Source: Hibiscus mutabilis
Taxonomy: Eukaryota > Streptophyta > Magnoliopsida > Malvales > Malvaceae
Reading direction: 5' to 3'
Assembly: GCA_019671005.1 (NCBI GenBank)
Contig: CM033718.1
Location: 25,548,014 to 25,612,013, forward strand
DNA length: 64,000 bases
Part shown: positions 46,791-58,081 of the stretch, one piece after another
Numbering within the stretch: position 1 is the stretch's first letter
How the letters are laid out: the number at the start of each line of letters is the position of its first letter
Notes under the pieces: model-generated
The model's database searches: none
Seen by the model: only the letters and a program-made list of their open reading frames with translations
Told to the model about the DNA's origin: nothing
Position numbers and translations under genes: made by a program

Positions 46791-49700
46791 AAACTTTTTG
46801 TTTTACAAAAAAGAGAGCCATGCCACAAGTTGATTATACCTTGTTTTAATGTCAGATTTTTCGAATTCAAGTAAAGCTTAACTTAATTGTCTGTTTGTGA
46901 ATTTGATTCCCTTTTACGCATTTAAGATTTGGTTACAAGCTCTAGACTCGAGCTTCGTCCCGTTTGATTAAGTAGGGGAAAACACTATTGTTCTCATGGT
47001 AATACTGATTCTCCGTATGGGCCTAGTAAGTACCTCTGGGGCTCTCGCCCTATGTCTTCGTATGGATACTGATCCACCATATGGGCATAGGAGTGGGTCC
47101 CCTTAAATTGAACTTGATTCGTTTGAAGCCTGTAATGGGTGAGAATTAGGGGCCTTGCTACCATTAGTAGGGGACAACAAGGATAGTTAAGGAACCCTTT
47201 TAGAACTAGACCTTTGTGTGAATCTAGAAGCCCACATCATTAGAGCCATGCGGAAAACCCTAGACTTTGAAGTCTGGTAAAAATTATTTCGTATGAATAG
47301 CCCGTGAAGACATGTCCAGAACTGTTGGAATGCGCTGCCCAGTTACTATTCGTACAATGAAGTTATTGTAGACCTTTTATGTTATTCGAAGTTTTAATCT
47401 TTTCTTTGTCTTGCTTCTATTTTGCATACTTGTTTATTGCATGCACCTCATATCTAGAATGGGTCGATTCTAAATCACCTTGCTCAATTATAAAAAGCTT
47501 TCGCCATGGATAAAAGGTACCTAAAGAAAGAGGAAGACAATGCGGATGTACGTCACTGGTATAAGGTCCACTAACGGGCTGAGAAAGTTAGCCAGGTGAT
47601 CACGTGGCAGAAACACCAAAGTATGCTCACATCAGTGCCAAGCAGAATATCATGCATAAGATACAAGTGCTATGAGGCCACTTCGATGGTAAAACCAAGC
47701 AGTCGTTACAAAATGAAGATCTTGTTTTTTGAAGATACCAATAAAGGGGGAAATGATTATTGGTCCACTTGACCGAGGGGCAATGACAGAAGGAACCAAG
47801 AGTGAGACGAGTTCTACAGAAGCATCACATCTTAAATTGGAGATGTAGTTAAGAATATGATGATGCTGGTCAGAGAAGCTACAACCCTTCGCTAGTATAT
47901 CAAGCCAATAGGAGAAGTAGGACCGAGAGTCATGTGGTTGATAGAAAAGATAAAAGAGCTACGTGCTCGATCTGAGATGTACTCGTGATATAACCTTTGG
48001 CATCCAATAAAAAGCTACTTCTAGAGAAATTACTTTATGGAATCGACGACCCTTCGCATGCATTTGCATTTTTGTTTGATTGTTACTTGCATTAATTTAT
48101 GTTGTGATAATTGCATACATACACACATAATAAAATGACTAATTATGGTAAAATTTGGAAAAATCTAAAAATAGAAAAAAAGCCTCGTATAAGTACGATA
48201 CCCGAGCAATGGCCGCTGAACTAAAATCGCAAGAGTACGCAAGCTTAGTGGGACATAATCACGTTGAAGTCCTGTTTTACTAGAAACAACAAGGATCTTT
48301 CTGTAGGGGCATGCATGGTGGGACTGTAGATTTTTGCGGTTTCAATGAAGGATGCGTCCTTGACCATAAAACCTTGAATATATGTCCTCGGATATCAATT
48401 GCATGTTGTGGCATTGGTTCTAATATAGAGATCAATTGATTGTTGCGAAAATGATGAAGTATGATTTGCCTATCGACTATTCAGGTCGGTAAAACAAGAA
48501 AAATAAGATTGACATGCCTTTGATGATGTTCGATGACAAGAAAATCTTTGAAATTCGTGAATGTGGAATCATGAACTAGGCGAGTTTAACCAAGGAAAGT
48601 TGCTGGAAATTGAAATTCAAATGATAATCTTCTATACCCACTAAAGACACAACGATTGTAACTAGTAGCTCAAAGAATATCTCGAGGGCATTCTGCTGAA
48701 GCTATAATGTTGAATATCTAATAAGGAAGCAATGCTCAACCTATTTTATACATTGGCTTCATGAGTGGTTTTCAAATCCTGAAAAAGTCAAATATCTAAT
48801 GAGATGAAATCTCGAGATAAGTAAAAATGACCAACAAAAAGAAAGCCTCGAGGGCACTCCGCTGTAGCCGTGAGGCCGAGTATCTAATAAGATAGCAATG
48901 CTCTCCCTGCTCAATGCATTGGCTTTACGAGTGATTTTCAAATCCTGACAAAGTCAAACAAATTAATGAAATGAAATCTCGAGGAGGTAAAAAAAGAAAA
49001 AACTGATAAAAGAGTGGCTAGTTACAATAAAAAACTCATACATGCACTCGTAGAATTCTATTCTTAGAAAGATATTTTTGTACTCTCTTGGTTAAGCAAG
49101 TCTAAGAAGCATGAACAAACTTTTGAATGGAGAAGAATGATGGGAACTGAAAAGGAGTTGCTTTTGACTGGATCAAGTAATGCGATAATCATAAGGATGA
49201 ACCGAGCGGTCTGAGGAAAATTTCACAGCTTCGAAATATCGCCGCAACATTCAAAGTCTTTAAAGACTTAAGCTATGCTTAAAATGATCACTGGAAGGTA
49301 GAGTCAGAGGCACTCATGAACTTTATATCAGGGGCATCCTTTTTCCTTTTTAAAAAAAATGATTATCATGGTCTAGAAGGCATCTTTCATTGAAATAACA
49401 CTGGATAAGCAAACCATACCATCAGATTGGGGCAGTTTACGTTGCCCAATTATTTAAGGCCCTCAGGGTTGATAGGCGCGAGAGGAAGGCATTAAAACAC
49501 CAGCATCATTCAAAGGCATTCAAGGTGGAAATACGCTTTGCTGCAAGGATTTATATGCAAGTGCTTTAAGGTGCCCTGTAGGGGCAAAAATTTGAGAACC
49601 CATGAGAGGCACTGAAGGTGCTTGATATTATTTTAAGAGATGTCTGAATGGCAAAGTAGATTATTTTGATGAATATTTGGATCAAATGTATAAAAATTAG

Positions 49701-50099
49701 GTGTTTTCTATGAAGCAAAGAGATACGGAGAATGAAACAGTAGATCATGGCTGTCTATTTGAGTCGAACGAGCAGATGTGAAAATTGACAAAGAAGAAGA
49801 AAAAAACCAAAAAAAAAAGAGAAAAGTTTAAAAATGAAAAATAAAGAGAAAAGGAAAGAAAAAACAACATGCATTCATGTGTTAGGCATCCCTAGGGGCT
49901 TGCTCATCATAATTATAGCATTTTGTTGAGTTTTGACAGGTATGCCAAAACTATCCCAGCAAATGGAACCTACTTATCTATTCGGGCATAAGGAGAATAG
50001 AACCCACCTATCCGTTCGGGCATATGAAGAATGGAACTTTCTTATCTATTTGAGCATAAGGAGAATAGAAACCGCCTATCCATTCGGGCATATGAAGGG
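46791..50099 (+). mobile_element. Interior of Tat/Ogre element without pol
   Basis: Only untranslated-like and badly decayed gag-region sequence is present; no reverse transcriptase or integrase motif was found. The right part (49870-50095) matches the 3' untranslated region of the next copy (CCCTAGGGGCTTGCTCATCATAATT and the CCTATCCGTTCGGGC repeats at 49965-50095). It is thus an internally deleted element. Confidence 0.6.
48681..49000. repeat. Direct tandem repeat, about 165 bp x 2
   Basis: Two units begin CTCGAGGGCAYTCYGCTG at about 48681 and 48846. Both contain AGCAATGCTC, ACATTGGCTT/GCATTGGCTT and GATTTTCAAATCCTGA phrases. Confidence 0.75.
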
Positions 50100-51580
50100 A
50101 TTTTTATTCCAAATCTTGCGTACTCTTGCGGTTTTATAAATAAAATAAAATAAAAAGCGACCACTGCCATCTAGCGGCGGCCAACGCTGGTAGAGTGCGG
50201 ACGACACGGTGGTCCGTTCTCGGTGTTCTTCATTCTTGAAGAACACCAAGAACATTTGAGAGAATTGGATAAAAGTTAGTTTTGATCCATTTGGATTTGA
50301 AAAAAATTAAGGAAGAGTTGTTTTTTTAAAGTGGGTTTTATACTCAGCATAAAGTGGGCTATTTTCACTCATTAAATCCCCCTTCCTACTTATTTTACCT
50401 TCAGCCAAACTAAAAAGGAAGAAATCAGCCAGTAAATCAAACCAAAAATGAAGAAATCAATCAACAAATGAAATTGAATAGGGGAAAGAATCAAGCAAAT
50501 CAAATCATTCAAGAATGGAAAGCATCACCGAAAATTAAGGGATTTTTATTCCCAATCTTTGTATTTTAGGTTAGAAAAAAAACCCTATATAAACCCCCAT
50601 TTCCCCTTTGTAAACACACACTGAAAAATAACAAGATTCACACAAGAAGAAGCATGAAAATGAGAAGGGAAAAGGGCTTTCGAATTTGGTGGCTTGTTTG
50701 TACTTAGATTCCTCATTGGAATAAAAGCAAGTTTTTGGTATTGTATTCTTCAAAAAAAAAAAACTCTGGCTTTCTTTTTTTAAAATAAGTGTTGACCCGA
50801 TACGGGAAGGATATACTCTCCTTAATTTATCTTACCCTCTAAATCGCATCTTCATTTAATTTCTTTTCATATATTTAAATCTTTATAATTTAATCCTTAT
50901 ATACGTTTTTAGTTAGATTCGTTTGTTCTTTAATTGCTTTGTTAGTTTAGGTAGCCTTAGGATTAGGATCTTAAAACCTTAATTAGAGACTTCTTGATTC
51001 AATAAAATTTCCTTCACATGAAAAATCATAAGATACACTTAACTATATTTAATCCCTAATAGATAATAAACTTAGATAAATCTCTAGGGTTAATAATCAA
51101 TAATTTAGGTTAATAAAAGCCTTAACACACTAAATATTTCTTTGGTTATTTGTTAAGAAAGTGAAAAATAATCAATGCGGGGTCCTACCAAAGGAAGGTA
51201 ACGGGTTAGCGCTAGAAATGTTGGCGGTGATTGAAGTTTACTCTCATGGTGGTAGGGCTGTTAAAATGAAATTAAATTCATAAACGAACAAATATTTTGA
51301 CTTTACATGAATTCGCAAAACCCGACATCAAAACATTTTGTAATCGACAAGGTACTAGTTTTTGGGAGCTGTGGGGGTGCTAACCCTTCCCCATACGTAA
51401 CCGACTCCCAAACCTGTTTTTTGTGTTTTCACAGACCAAAACCGTTGTTTTAATAAAATAAAATGTTTTATTTAAATAACTCATTTTTAGGTGATCCAAT
51501 CACACCTCTTAAAAGATTGGTGGTGACTCTGTTGTTTTTGTTTTCAAAATGTCGAAACGCCTTCAAAAAGGGTTGCGACA
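50100..51580 (+). mobile_element. LTR-B of the Tat/Ogre series, with rearranged blocks
   Basis: Matches LTR-A in three blocks but in another order: 50148-50395 equals 45712-45965, 50400-50757 equals 45225-45585, and 50772-51580 equals 46185-46769. The TATA box is at 50586 and AATAAA at 50720. It ends GGTTGCGACA. The left end is approximate. Confidence 0.65.
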
Positions 51581-51602
51581 GCTTGGCGACTCCACTGGGG
51601 AC
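51581..51602 (+). promoter_or_regulatory. Primer-binding site after LTR-B
   Basis: GCTTGGCGACTCCACTGGGG, then AC, directly follows the LTR end. It is the expected start of the interior of the pol-bearing element. Confidence 0.65.
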
Positions 51603-51820
51603 ACTTTTTGTTTTCAATTCCCACTTTTTGGTTCCATTCTCAGATTCAGAGTCATTTATACCGTCGATATCTGGAAACCTGAAAAAATGAATCATTCCAT
51701 TCATTCATTTGTCCTACCACCATTTTTGTATATAAATTCGATCCATTTTTTTTCAAGTTTCCAGATATCAACAGTATAAATGACTCCGAATCTGACCTGG
51801 AAATTGACTTCAAACTGCCC

Positions 51821-54801
51821 ATGTGTTTAGAAGAGGTTGAAGACTGTGAAGATAAAGAAGAGTATGATCTGCCTAGCGATATGCTCAGGTTGATAAAGAA
51901 TGAAGAGAAACAGAGTTTGCCTCACAAAGAAGAATTAGAAGTTTTGAATCTCGGGACTGAAGAAGAAAGATGTGAGGTGAAGATTGTCCCAAAAGACAAT
52001 TTCCTGTTGCCACATAGCGACACCCTAGTGGATAACACAGTAGGAAATTCTCTATTCTCCTTTATGGATTGTTTCTCGGGGTATAACCAGATCAAAATGT
52101 GCACAGAAGATAAGGATAAAACCACATTTATAACATTGTGGGGGAACCTTTTGTTATAAGGTCATGCCTTTTGGCCTAAAGAATGCAGGGGCAACTTACC
52201 AGCGGGCCATGGTAACTTTGTTCCATGATATGATGCACAAAAAGATAGAAGTATACGTCGATGACATGATTGCCAAATCCCGTTTAAAAGAGGAACGCAT
52301 GGTGAACTTGGAAAAACTCTTCAAAAGGTTGAGAAAGTTTCAATTGAAGATCAACCCGGCTAAGTGTACCTTCAGAGTACGATCGGGTAAATTATTGGGT
52401 TTCTTCGTGAGCGAGAGGGGTATTGAAGTCGATCCGGACAAAGTTAAAGCCATCCAAGAGCTTCCTCCACCCCGAACACAAAAAGAGGTATGAGGTTTCC
52501 TTGGAAGGGTTAATTACATTGCCCATTTTATTTCCCAGCTAACAAAGAAGTGCGACCCTGTATTTAAATTACTTCGAAAAGATAATCCGAGAACATGGAA
52601 TGAAGAATGTTACGCAGCCCTGGAAGAGATCAAGAAGCAATTGACGAACCCTCCCATTCTAGTGTCACCTGTTCCAGGAAAACCCCTGATCCTATACATG
52701 ACAGTCCACAAAGGCTCGATGGGATGCGTATTGAGTTAGCATGACAAAACCGGAAGGAAAAAAAGGTAATTTATTATGTGAGCAAGAAGTTCACATTCTG
52801 TGATGCCAGATACTCCCCCGTTGAAAAGCTGTGTTGCGTTTTGGTATGGGTAGCTAAGAGACCCATGCAATACATGTTGTACCATACCACATGACTAATA
52901 TCAAAGCTGGATCCTTTAAAGTTCATGACGGAAGCACCAGCCTTGTCAGGAAAATTGGCCCGTTGGCAGATGCTACTCTCAAAATTTGACATTCAATATG
53001 TAAGCTAGAAAGCTATAAAGGGGAGTGATATAGCAGACTTTCTGGCAAGTCGTGCTTGCGAGGACTATGAGGCCTTGAATTTTAACTTCCCAAATGAAGA
53101 CTTAATGTGTATCTTGACTGAGGAAAATATGACCCAGAGGAATCTTGGGTAATGAATTTTGATGGTGCCGCTAATGCTTTAGGGCGGGACATTGGAGCAG
53201 TCGTAGTTTCACCAGAAGGGAATTATTATCCTTTCACTAGTCGACTGGAATTACTTTGCACCAATAATATGGCTGAATACAAGGTCTGCGTACTTGGTCT
53301 ACAAGCGGCCATTGAAAGGAAAATCAAAACCTTATGGGTCTTTCGGAATTCAGCGCTAGTCATCTATCAAATTCGGGGAGAGTGGGAGACAAAAGATGCA
53401 AAGTTGGTGAGGTATCATAAATTGGTCCTCGAACTAATAAGAGATTTCGATGAAATCACCTTCAAATACCTCCCGAGAGAAGTTAATCAAATGTTTGATG
53501 CTCTCGCTACTTTAGCTCCCATGTTAAAAGCTAGTAAAGGTACTAACATCAAGATGCAATTGTTTGACTCCTCAGCTTACTGTTGTGATATAGAAGAAGA
53601 GGCAGATGGTCTCCTGTGGTATCATGACATCTTGAAGTATATAAAGACCCAAGAGTATCCCCCGTAAGCCACTGACAATGATAAGAAAACGATCAGGAAG
53701 TTGGCCGCAAGATATGTCCTCGATGGGGAAGTACTATACAAGAAGAGTCGTGATCAGGTACTATTGAGATGTGTAGGCGCTAAAAAGGCTCAAGTGATCC
53801 TAGAAAAGGTCCACGAAGGAGTATGTGGAACCTATCCTAGTGGCTTCACTATTGCTAGACGAATTATGCGCTTTGGGTATTACTGGTCCACTAGAAGGAG
53901 ATTGCATTAATTACGCTCGAAAATGCTACAAGTGTCAAGCTTACACTGACAAAATCCATACACCTCCGCAACAACTTCATGTTATGATAGCTCCTTGGCC
54001 CTTCTCAATGTGGGGCATGGATGTAATTGGGCAAATCCACCCTAAAGCATCAAATGTGAATAGATTTATCTTAGTGGTCATTGAGTAATTCACCAAATGG
54101 GTGGAAGTGGCCTCATATGCGAATGTCACCAGATCAAACATTGATAATGCCTCTAACTTGAATAACAAGATGATAGCTGGGATTTGTGAACAGTTCAAGA
54201 TCAAACATCACAACTCAGTAACCTACCGCCCAAAAATGAATGGGACTGTAGAGGCTGCCAAAAAGAACATCAAGAAAATAGTTGCTAAGATTGTCGACAC
54301 TTACAAGGATTGGCAGGAGAAGTTGCCATTTGCTTTGTATGCTTATAGGACCGCCATACGAACTTCCACTAGGGCAACACCATTTTCATTAATGTATAGG
54401 ATGGAGACTGTGTTACCAATTGATGTTGAAATTTCGTTCCTCCATATTTTGATGGAGGCAGAGCTAGAAAAAGCTGAATGAGTCCAAGAAAGATATGACC
54501 AACTGAGCCTCATCGATGAAAAGAGATTGAAGGCTATCTGTCATAGTCAAATGTATCAATAGAGAATGATATGAGCTTATGACAAGAAATTTCATCTGAG
54601 AGAGTTTTGAGAGGGAGATTTAGTGTTAAAGAAAATGTTGCCAATCCAAAGGGATTCTCGAGGAAAATGGGCACCTAATTGGGAGGGGCCTTACGTCGTA
54701 ACAAAGGCTTTCTCTGGAAAAGCATTAATCTTGGCTAAAATGGACGGAGAGGAGCTCAAGAATCCGATGAACACAGGTTCAGTCAAGAGATATTATGCAT
54801 G
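51821..54801 (+). pseudogene. Tat/Ogre-type pol: reverse transcriptase, two RNase H domains, integrase (broken)
   Basis: 51821-52159 encodes LGTEEERCEVKI joined to PKDNFLLPHSDTLVDN and FSFMDCFSGYNQIKM. The normal first part of the RT, about 100 codons, is missing between the two. After a frameshift, 52164-52493 continues MPFGLKNAGATYQRAM with the YVDDM active-site motif (normally YxDD). The first RNase H (about 52500-53010) has many stops. 53152-53667 is the second, archaeal-type RNase H (MNFDGAANALGRDIGAVVVS, NMAEYKVCVLGLQAA), diagnostic of the Tat/Ogre lineage. Integrase parts follow: an HHCC region (53701-53910), CYKCQAY and the WGMDVIGQ core (53900-54088). 54101-54481 (DNASNLNNKM, FKIKHHNSVTYRPKMNGTVE) lacks the segment before the second catalytic aspartate. 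The C-terminal piece ends KRYYA near 54801. Confidence 0.85.
53152..53667 (+). pseudogene. Second (archaeal-type) RNase H of the Tat/Ogre element
   Basis: This is the best preserved domain of the element: 171 residues without a stop. The catalytic layout is visible as D in NFDGAAN, E in NMAEYK, and residues in FRNSAL where DS is normally seen (D to N). It is followed by LPREVNQMFDALATLA, near the normal HVPREENxxADALA motif, where D is retained. The changed second aspartate suggests loss of activity. Confidence 0.75.
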
Positions 54802-54819
54802 AAAAAAGGAAAAAAAATT

Positions 54820-54988
54820 GAAGTGAAAACCCGAGAGGGCGCTTTGAAGAAAAAAGGCTATCTAAAGTGAAAACCCGCAAAGGGCGCTTTAGGTAAAAAA
54901 AAGAGAATGAGGGTTCAAGATGAAAACCCACAAAGGGTGTCTTCAAACCAAATAAGGATTTGAGTTGAAAACCCACAAAGGGCGGCTC
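54820..54988 (+). repeat. Short tandem repeat after pol, about 46 bp x 4
   Basis: Four units around GTGAAAACCCGCAAAGGGCG-like phrases at about 54820, 54866, 54918 and 54962. Similar GAAAACCC...AAAGGGCG repeats follow pol in Tat-type elements. Confidence 0.7.
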
Positions 54989-55687
54989 AAAATTTTGTAA
55001 CTGGACGAGAAATAATTGAATCCCTCAAAGACTTGACATTTCGAGAGAAATTTCATACCTTCGTGTGTTGTTGTAGTAGACAAAATCTTCTTGACAAAGG
55101 CAGCATTCAGGGTCGCTTCTGGTGTTTCGATTTGGGAAGTTTTAGCCTTTGATATCTAGATACTTGTTTTCCAATCTCTTCATTTTGTACAATTCCTTCA
55201 TGTTTTCCATAATATTAATGAAGTTTATTTTTTGACCTTTTCATTGTATCTCCCCTTTCCTTGTACGAACATCTTATATTGGAATAAGAACCCTTTGGTT
55301 AACATCATTAAAATATGCAAGAGATTTTTGTGCATTACTTTGGAAATGATCTAAGAATACGAAGATTATAACGCAACTCATTGATTAAGCTTCAAGACCT
55401 TGACTTAAGAGGCGTGTCACAGTTAGAGGAAGCTAGCACCCGCTTCAGACTCCTTGATGACAATGGGCTTGAAAAAGTAGAGTTTAAAATACCAATATCA
55501 TTGGAAACCTCTTAAGGTGGAAATTCCCTTATAAGTAGTACCGAAACTCACAAAATCCTTAAAAGTGGCTTGACTGTATTTCAATAGACATACGAGGATC
55601 TAGGGCTTTCCAAATTGTCTAAAATGGCATTTCACTCAATATTGATGTATCAACTACAATGATAGTGGGAAGCATGAGACATTCACA

Positions 55688-55865
55688 TACGAAGATCAAA
55701 TGTTTTGGATAAAGCAAAAGGTACAAAGAATGAGAATGCTGAAGCAGAGACAATTGAAGAAGCCCATCCTTCCAACCAGGAGTACAAGATCATTGGATGC
55801 GAAGATCAAATGTTTTTGATAAAACAAAAAGGTACAAAGAATAAGAATGACGAAGCAAAGACAAT
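55688..55865. repeat. Direct repeat, about 110 bp apart
   Basis: GAAGATCAAATGTTTTGGAT, AAGGTACAAAGAATGAGAAT and GAAGCAGAGACAAT phrases at about 55695-55753 recur at 55800-55865 with a few changes. Confidence 0.7.
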
Positions 55866-56019
55866 GGAGATGGCTGCTTGTCTGGGCTAAACTAGTGAAT
55901 CGTGTTAAAAAAGATAAAACTTGACATGTATCCATGTTTTAGAGATCCCTAGGGGCATGCTCATCATAATTACATTATGTATTGGATTTTTACAGGTATA
56001 CAAAGCTTTTCAACAAAAA

Positions 56020-56500
56020 GACTCACCTATCCTTTCGGGGGTAAGAAGAATGGAACCCACCTATCCGTTCAGGCATTAGGAGATTGAAACTTGCCTATCT
56101 ATTCAGACATAAGATGATAGGAACCCGCCTATTCATTCAGGAGTAAGGAAAATGGAACCTGTCTATCCATTCAGGCGCAAGGAGATCGTAACCCACCTAT
56201 CATTTCAAGCGTAAGGAGAATAGAACCCGCTTATCCGTTCAGGCGTAAGGAGATCTGAACCCGCCTATCCATTCAGGTGTAAGGAGATCAAAACCCACCT
56301 ATTTGTTCAGGCGTAAGGAGAACGAAACCTGTCTATCCGTTCAGGCATAAGGAGAATAGAACCCGCCTATCAGTTCAGGCGAAAGGAGATCGAAACCTGC
56401 CTATCCGTTCAGGCACAAGGATATTGGAACCCGCCTATCCGTTCAGACGCAAGGAAATTGGAATTTGCCTAACTGTTCGAGCGCAAGGAGAATGGGACAG
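56020..56500 (+). repeat. Minisatellite, about 33 bp x 14
   Basis: Units of the form GGAACCCGCCTATCCGTTCA followed by GGCGTAAGGAGAT, fourteen or so in a row with frequent single changes. Four related units occur at 49965-50095 in the neighbouring element. The array sits between pol and the polypurine tract, that is in the 3' untranslated region. Confidence 0.85.
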
Positions 56501-56573
56501 ATCAACAAATTGGTGGTTGATGAAAATCGGTGTCTCATGTTCTTTGTTGTATCCCTGTTTCAATAGAATAAGC

Positions 56574-56587
56574 AAAAAAGGGGCAGC
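56574..56587 (+). promoter_or_regulatory. Polypurine tract of the Tat/Ogre element
   Basis: AAAAAAGGGGCAGC, three bases before TGTCACTCG, the start of the 3' LTR. Confidence 0.65.
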
Positions 56588-56590
56588 TAT

Positions 56591-57036
56591 TGTCACTCGA
56601 TTTTCATCCTTTTTTTCTTTTTATTTTATTATTTATTTTTTATATATTTATCATTATTATTATGTATATATAATATATCATACTAGTATTCTTAATACCT
56701 ATTATTAAAACCCAATAATAATAAAAAGGTCCATTTAAAATAAATAATACTCACTCTAAACAAATAAAGACCCATAAGTAGAGCCCATTTATCCCAAAAA
56801 TAAAACCCATTCTAACCCTTTTTTATCCCACATGCAGGATTAATGACAGCCGTCAGATCTAGGGCTAATGATATGACGGTCTAGATTGGACCAACCAAAA
56901 GAGGGGAGGGGAGCCACCCGCACCGTCTCGAGCCTGGCGCATGCGATTCACGTGCGCGGGTTTGTCTTTCCCCAACCCCGATCAACGCCCCTACTTACAC
57001 CGGTAGCCTGGCGTTCGGCCGTTCTAGGGCCAGGGA
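56591..57036 (+). mobile_element. LTR-C (3' LTR), cut off by a chromovirus insertion
   Basis: Starts TGTCACTCGATTTTCATCC after the polypurine tract. It has ATTATT/AATAAT-rich DNA and GCCCATTTATCCC-like phrases, and stops at GCCAGGGA, where the LTR at 57037 begins. The rest of the LTR is not seen in this window. It resembles the left part of the LTR at 24810 in arrangement but is not the same subfamily as LTR-A and LTR-B over its length. Confidence 0.55.
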
Positions 57037-58042
57037 TGTAACACCTCTTCCCAGCCTGGTAGAGAATCAGATCTGAAAGTGTTACCGAAAAACATATTCG
57101 GAGATCAGAAGCTAAATCGGTGATCGAAAACTTATACGAATTGACTACTATTCTCTTTTTTTCACTAACTTATTAACTACTTACTCAAATTAGGGTCAAT
57201 TTTAAACCTTTTCAAATTTTAGAGACTAAATTGTAAACTTTACAAGTTAAGGGTCCTTAGCCGAAATTCATGTTATCATACTGAAATTAAACTTACTAAT
57301 TATTAGAATGTGTAATTTCATCACTAACGGAGGTCATTTACCTATCCGATTGGACAATACAATATTTAGTGACCATTTTGTAAATTGTTCAAAACTATTT
57401 CTTTTTTCGGATTAGCCTATCAAACGATTTCCAAACCTTACCAGATTTTACCAGCCAGCTAATAATCAATAACTCTAATAGCATACCAAATTTTAGAATA
57501 TTTCAAATCCATTTAGTTTTCACCATTTTAAGCTAAACATGCCTTTTTAACCGTTTTTAACCTTATCTAACATATCATTTAAACTCCTGTAAGGTTATTA
57601 CAAACCATAAACAATATACACATAACAAAATGGGTTGGTTAAACATCTCTAGGTCTTATGCCACCTTACTAGGAGTTTCAAGGTGTAAGATAAACATACA
57701 TATATAGATGATGTGACTTGCAACTGAACTACACGATCGGAGCTCGGAATGCTTCAAGGTCCTGAAATGCATGAGACACAAGAATGTTAGGCTTACATAG
57801 CCTAGTGAGGTAGTCATAACGAATGTAGAACAAATTGCTAATGACATGAATAACATAGTGCATGCTTGGATGAATATATCACAAATCATATAATAATAAT
57901 AATAATAATAAACTATTACAATTAGCCTGAATAACCTTCATTGCTTCAAATTAGGTACAAGATCGAGCAAATTACATAACCGGTACAAAATATTCAATCA
58001 CTGGAACTTAATTCTGACTAGACCAGTTTTTGGGGAGTGACA
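57037..58042 (-). mobile_element. 3' LTR of the minus-strand chromovirus, 1,006 bp
   Basis: In its own orientation it runs from TGTCACTCCCCAAAAACTGG to GCTGGGAAGAGGTGTTACA, with a polypurine tract just before. The host bases beyond the end (AGGGA) may be a 5-bp target duplication, but the partner is not in the window. A small (AAT)n run lies at 57889-57910. Confidence 0.75.
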
Positions 58043-58057
58043 ACTCTCCCCTTTAAG
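58043..58057 (-). promoter_or_regulatory. Polypurine tract of the minus-strand chromovirus
   Basis: On the minus strand CTTAAAGGGGAGAGT directly precedes the LTR start TGTCACTCCCC. Confidence 0.75.
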
Positions 58058-58081
58058 AAAATTCGTCATCGAATTTTCATT

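Noticed and set aside
54779..54976. Minus-strand 65-residue frame with FxLxSLFSxKRPL repeats
   Set aside because: It is the reverse strand of the 46-bp tandem repeat after pol; repetition explains the open frame.
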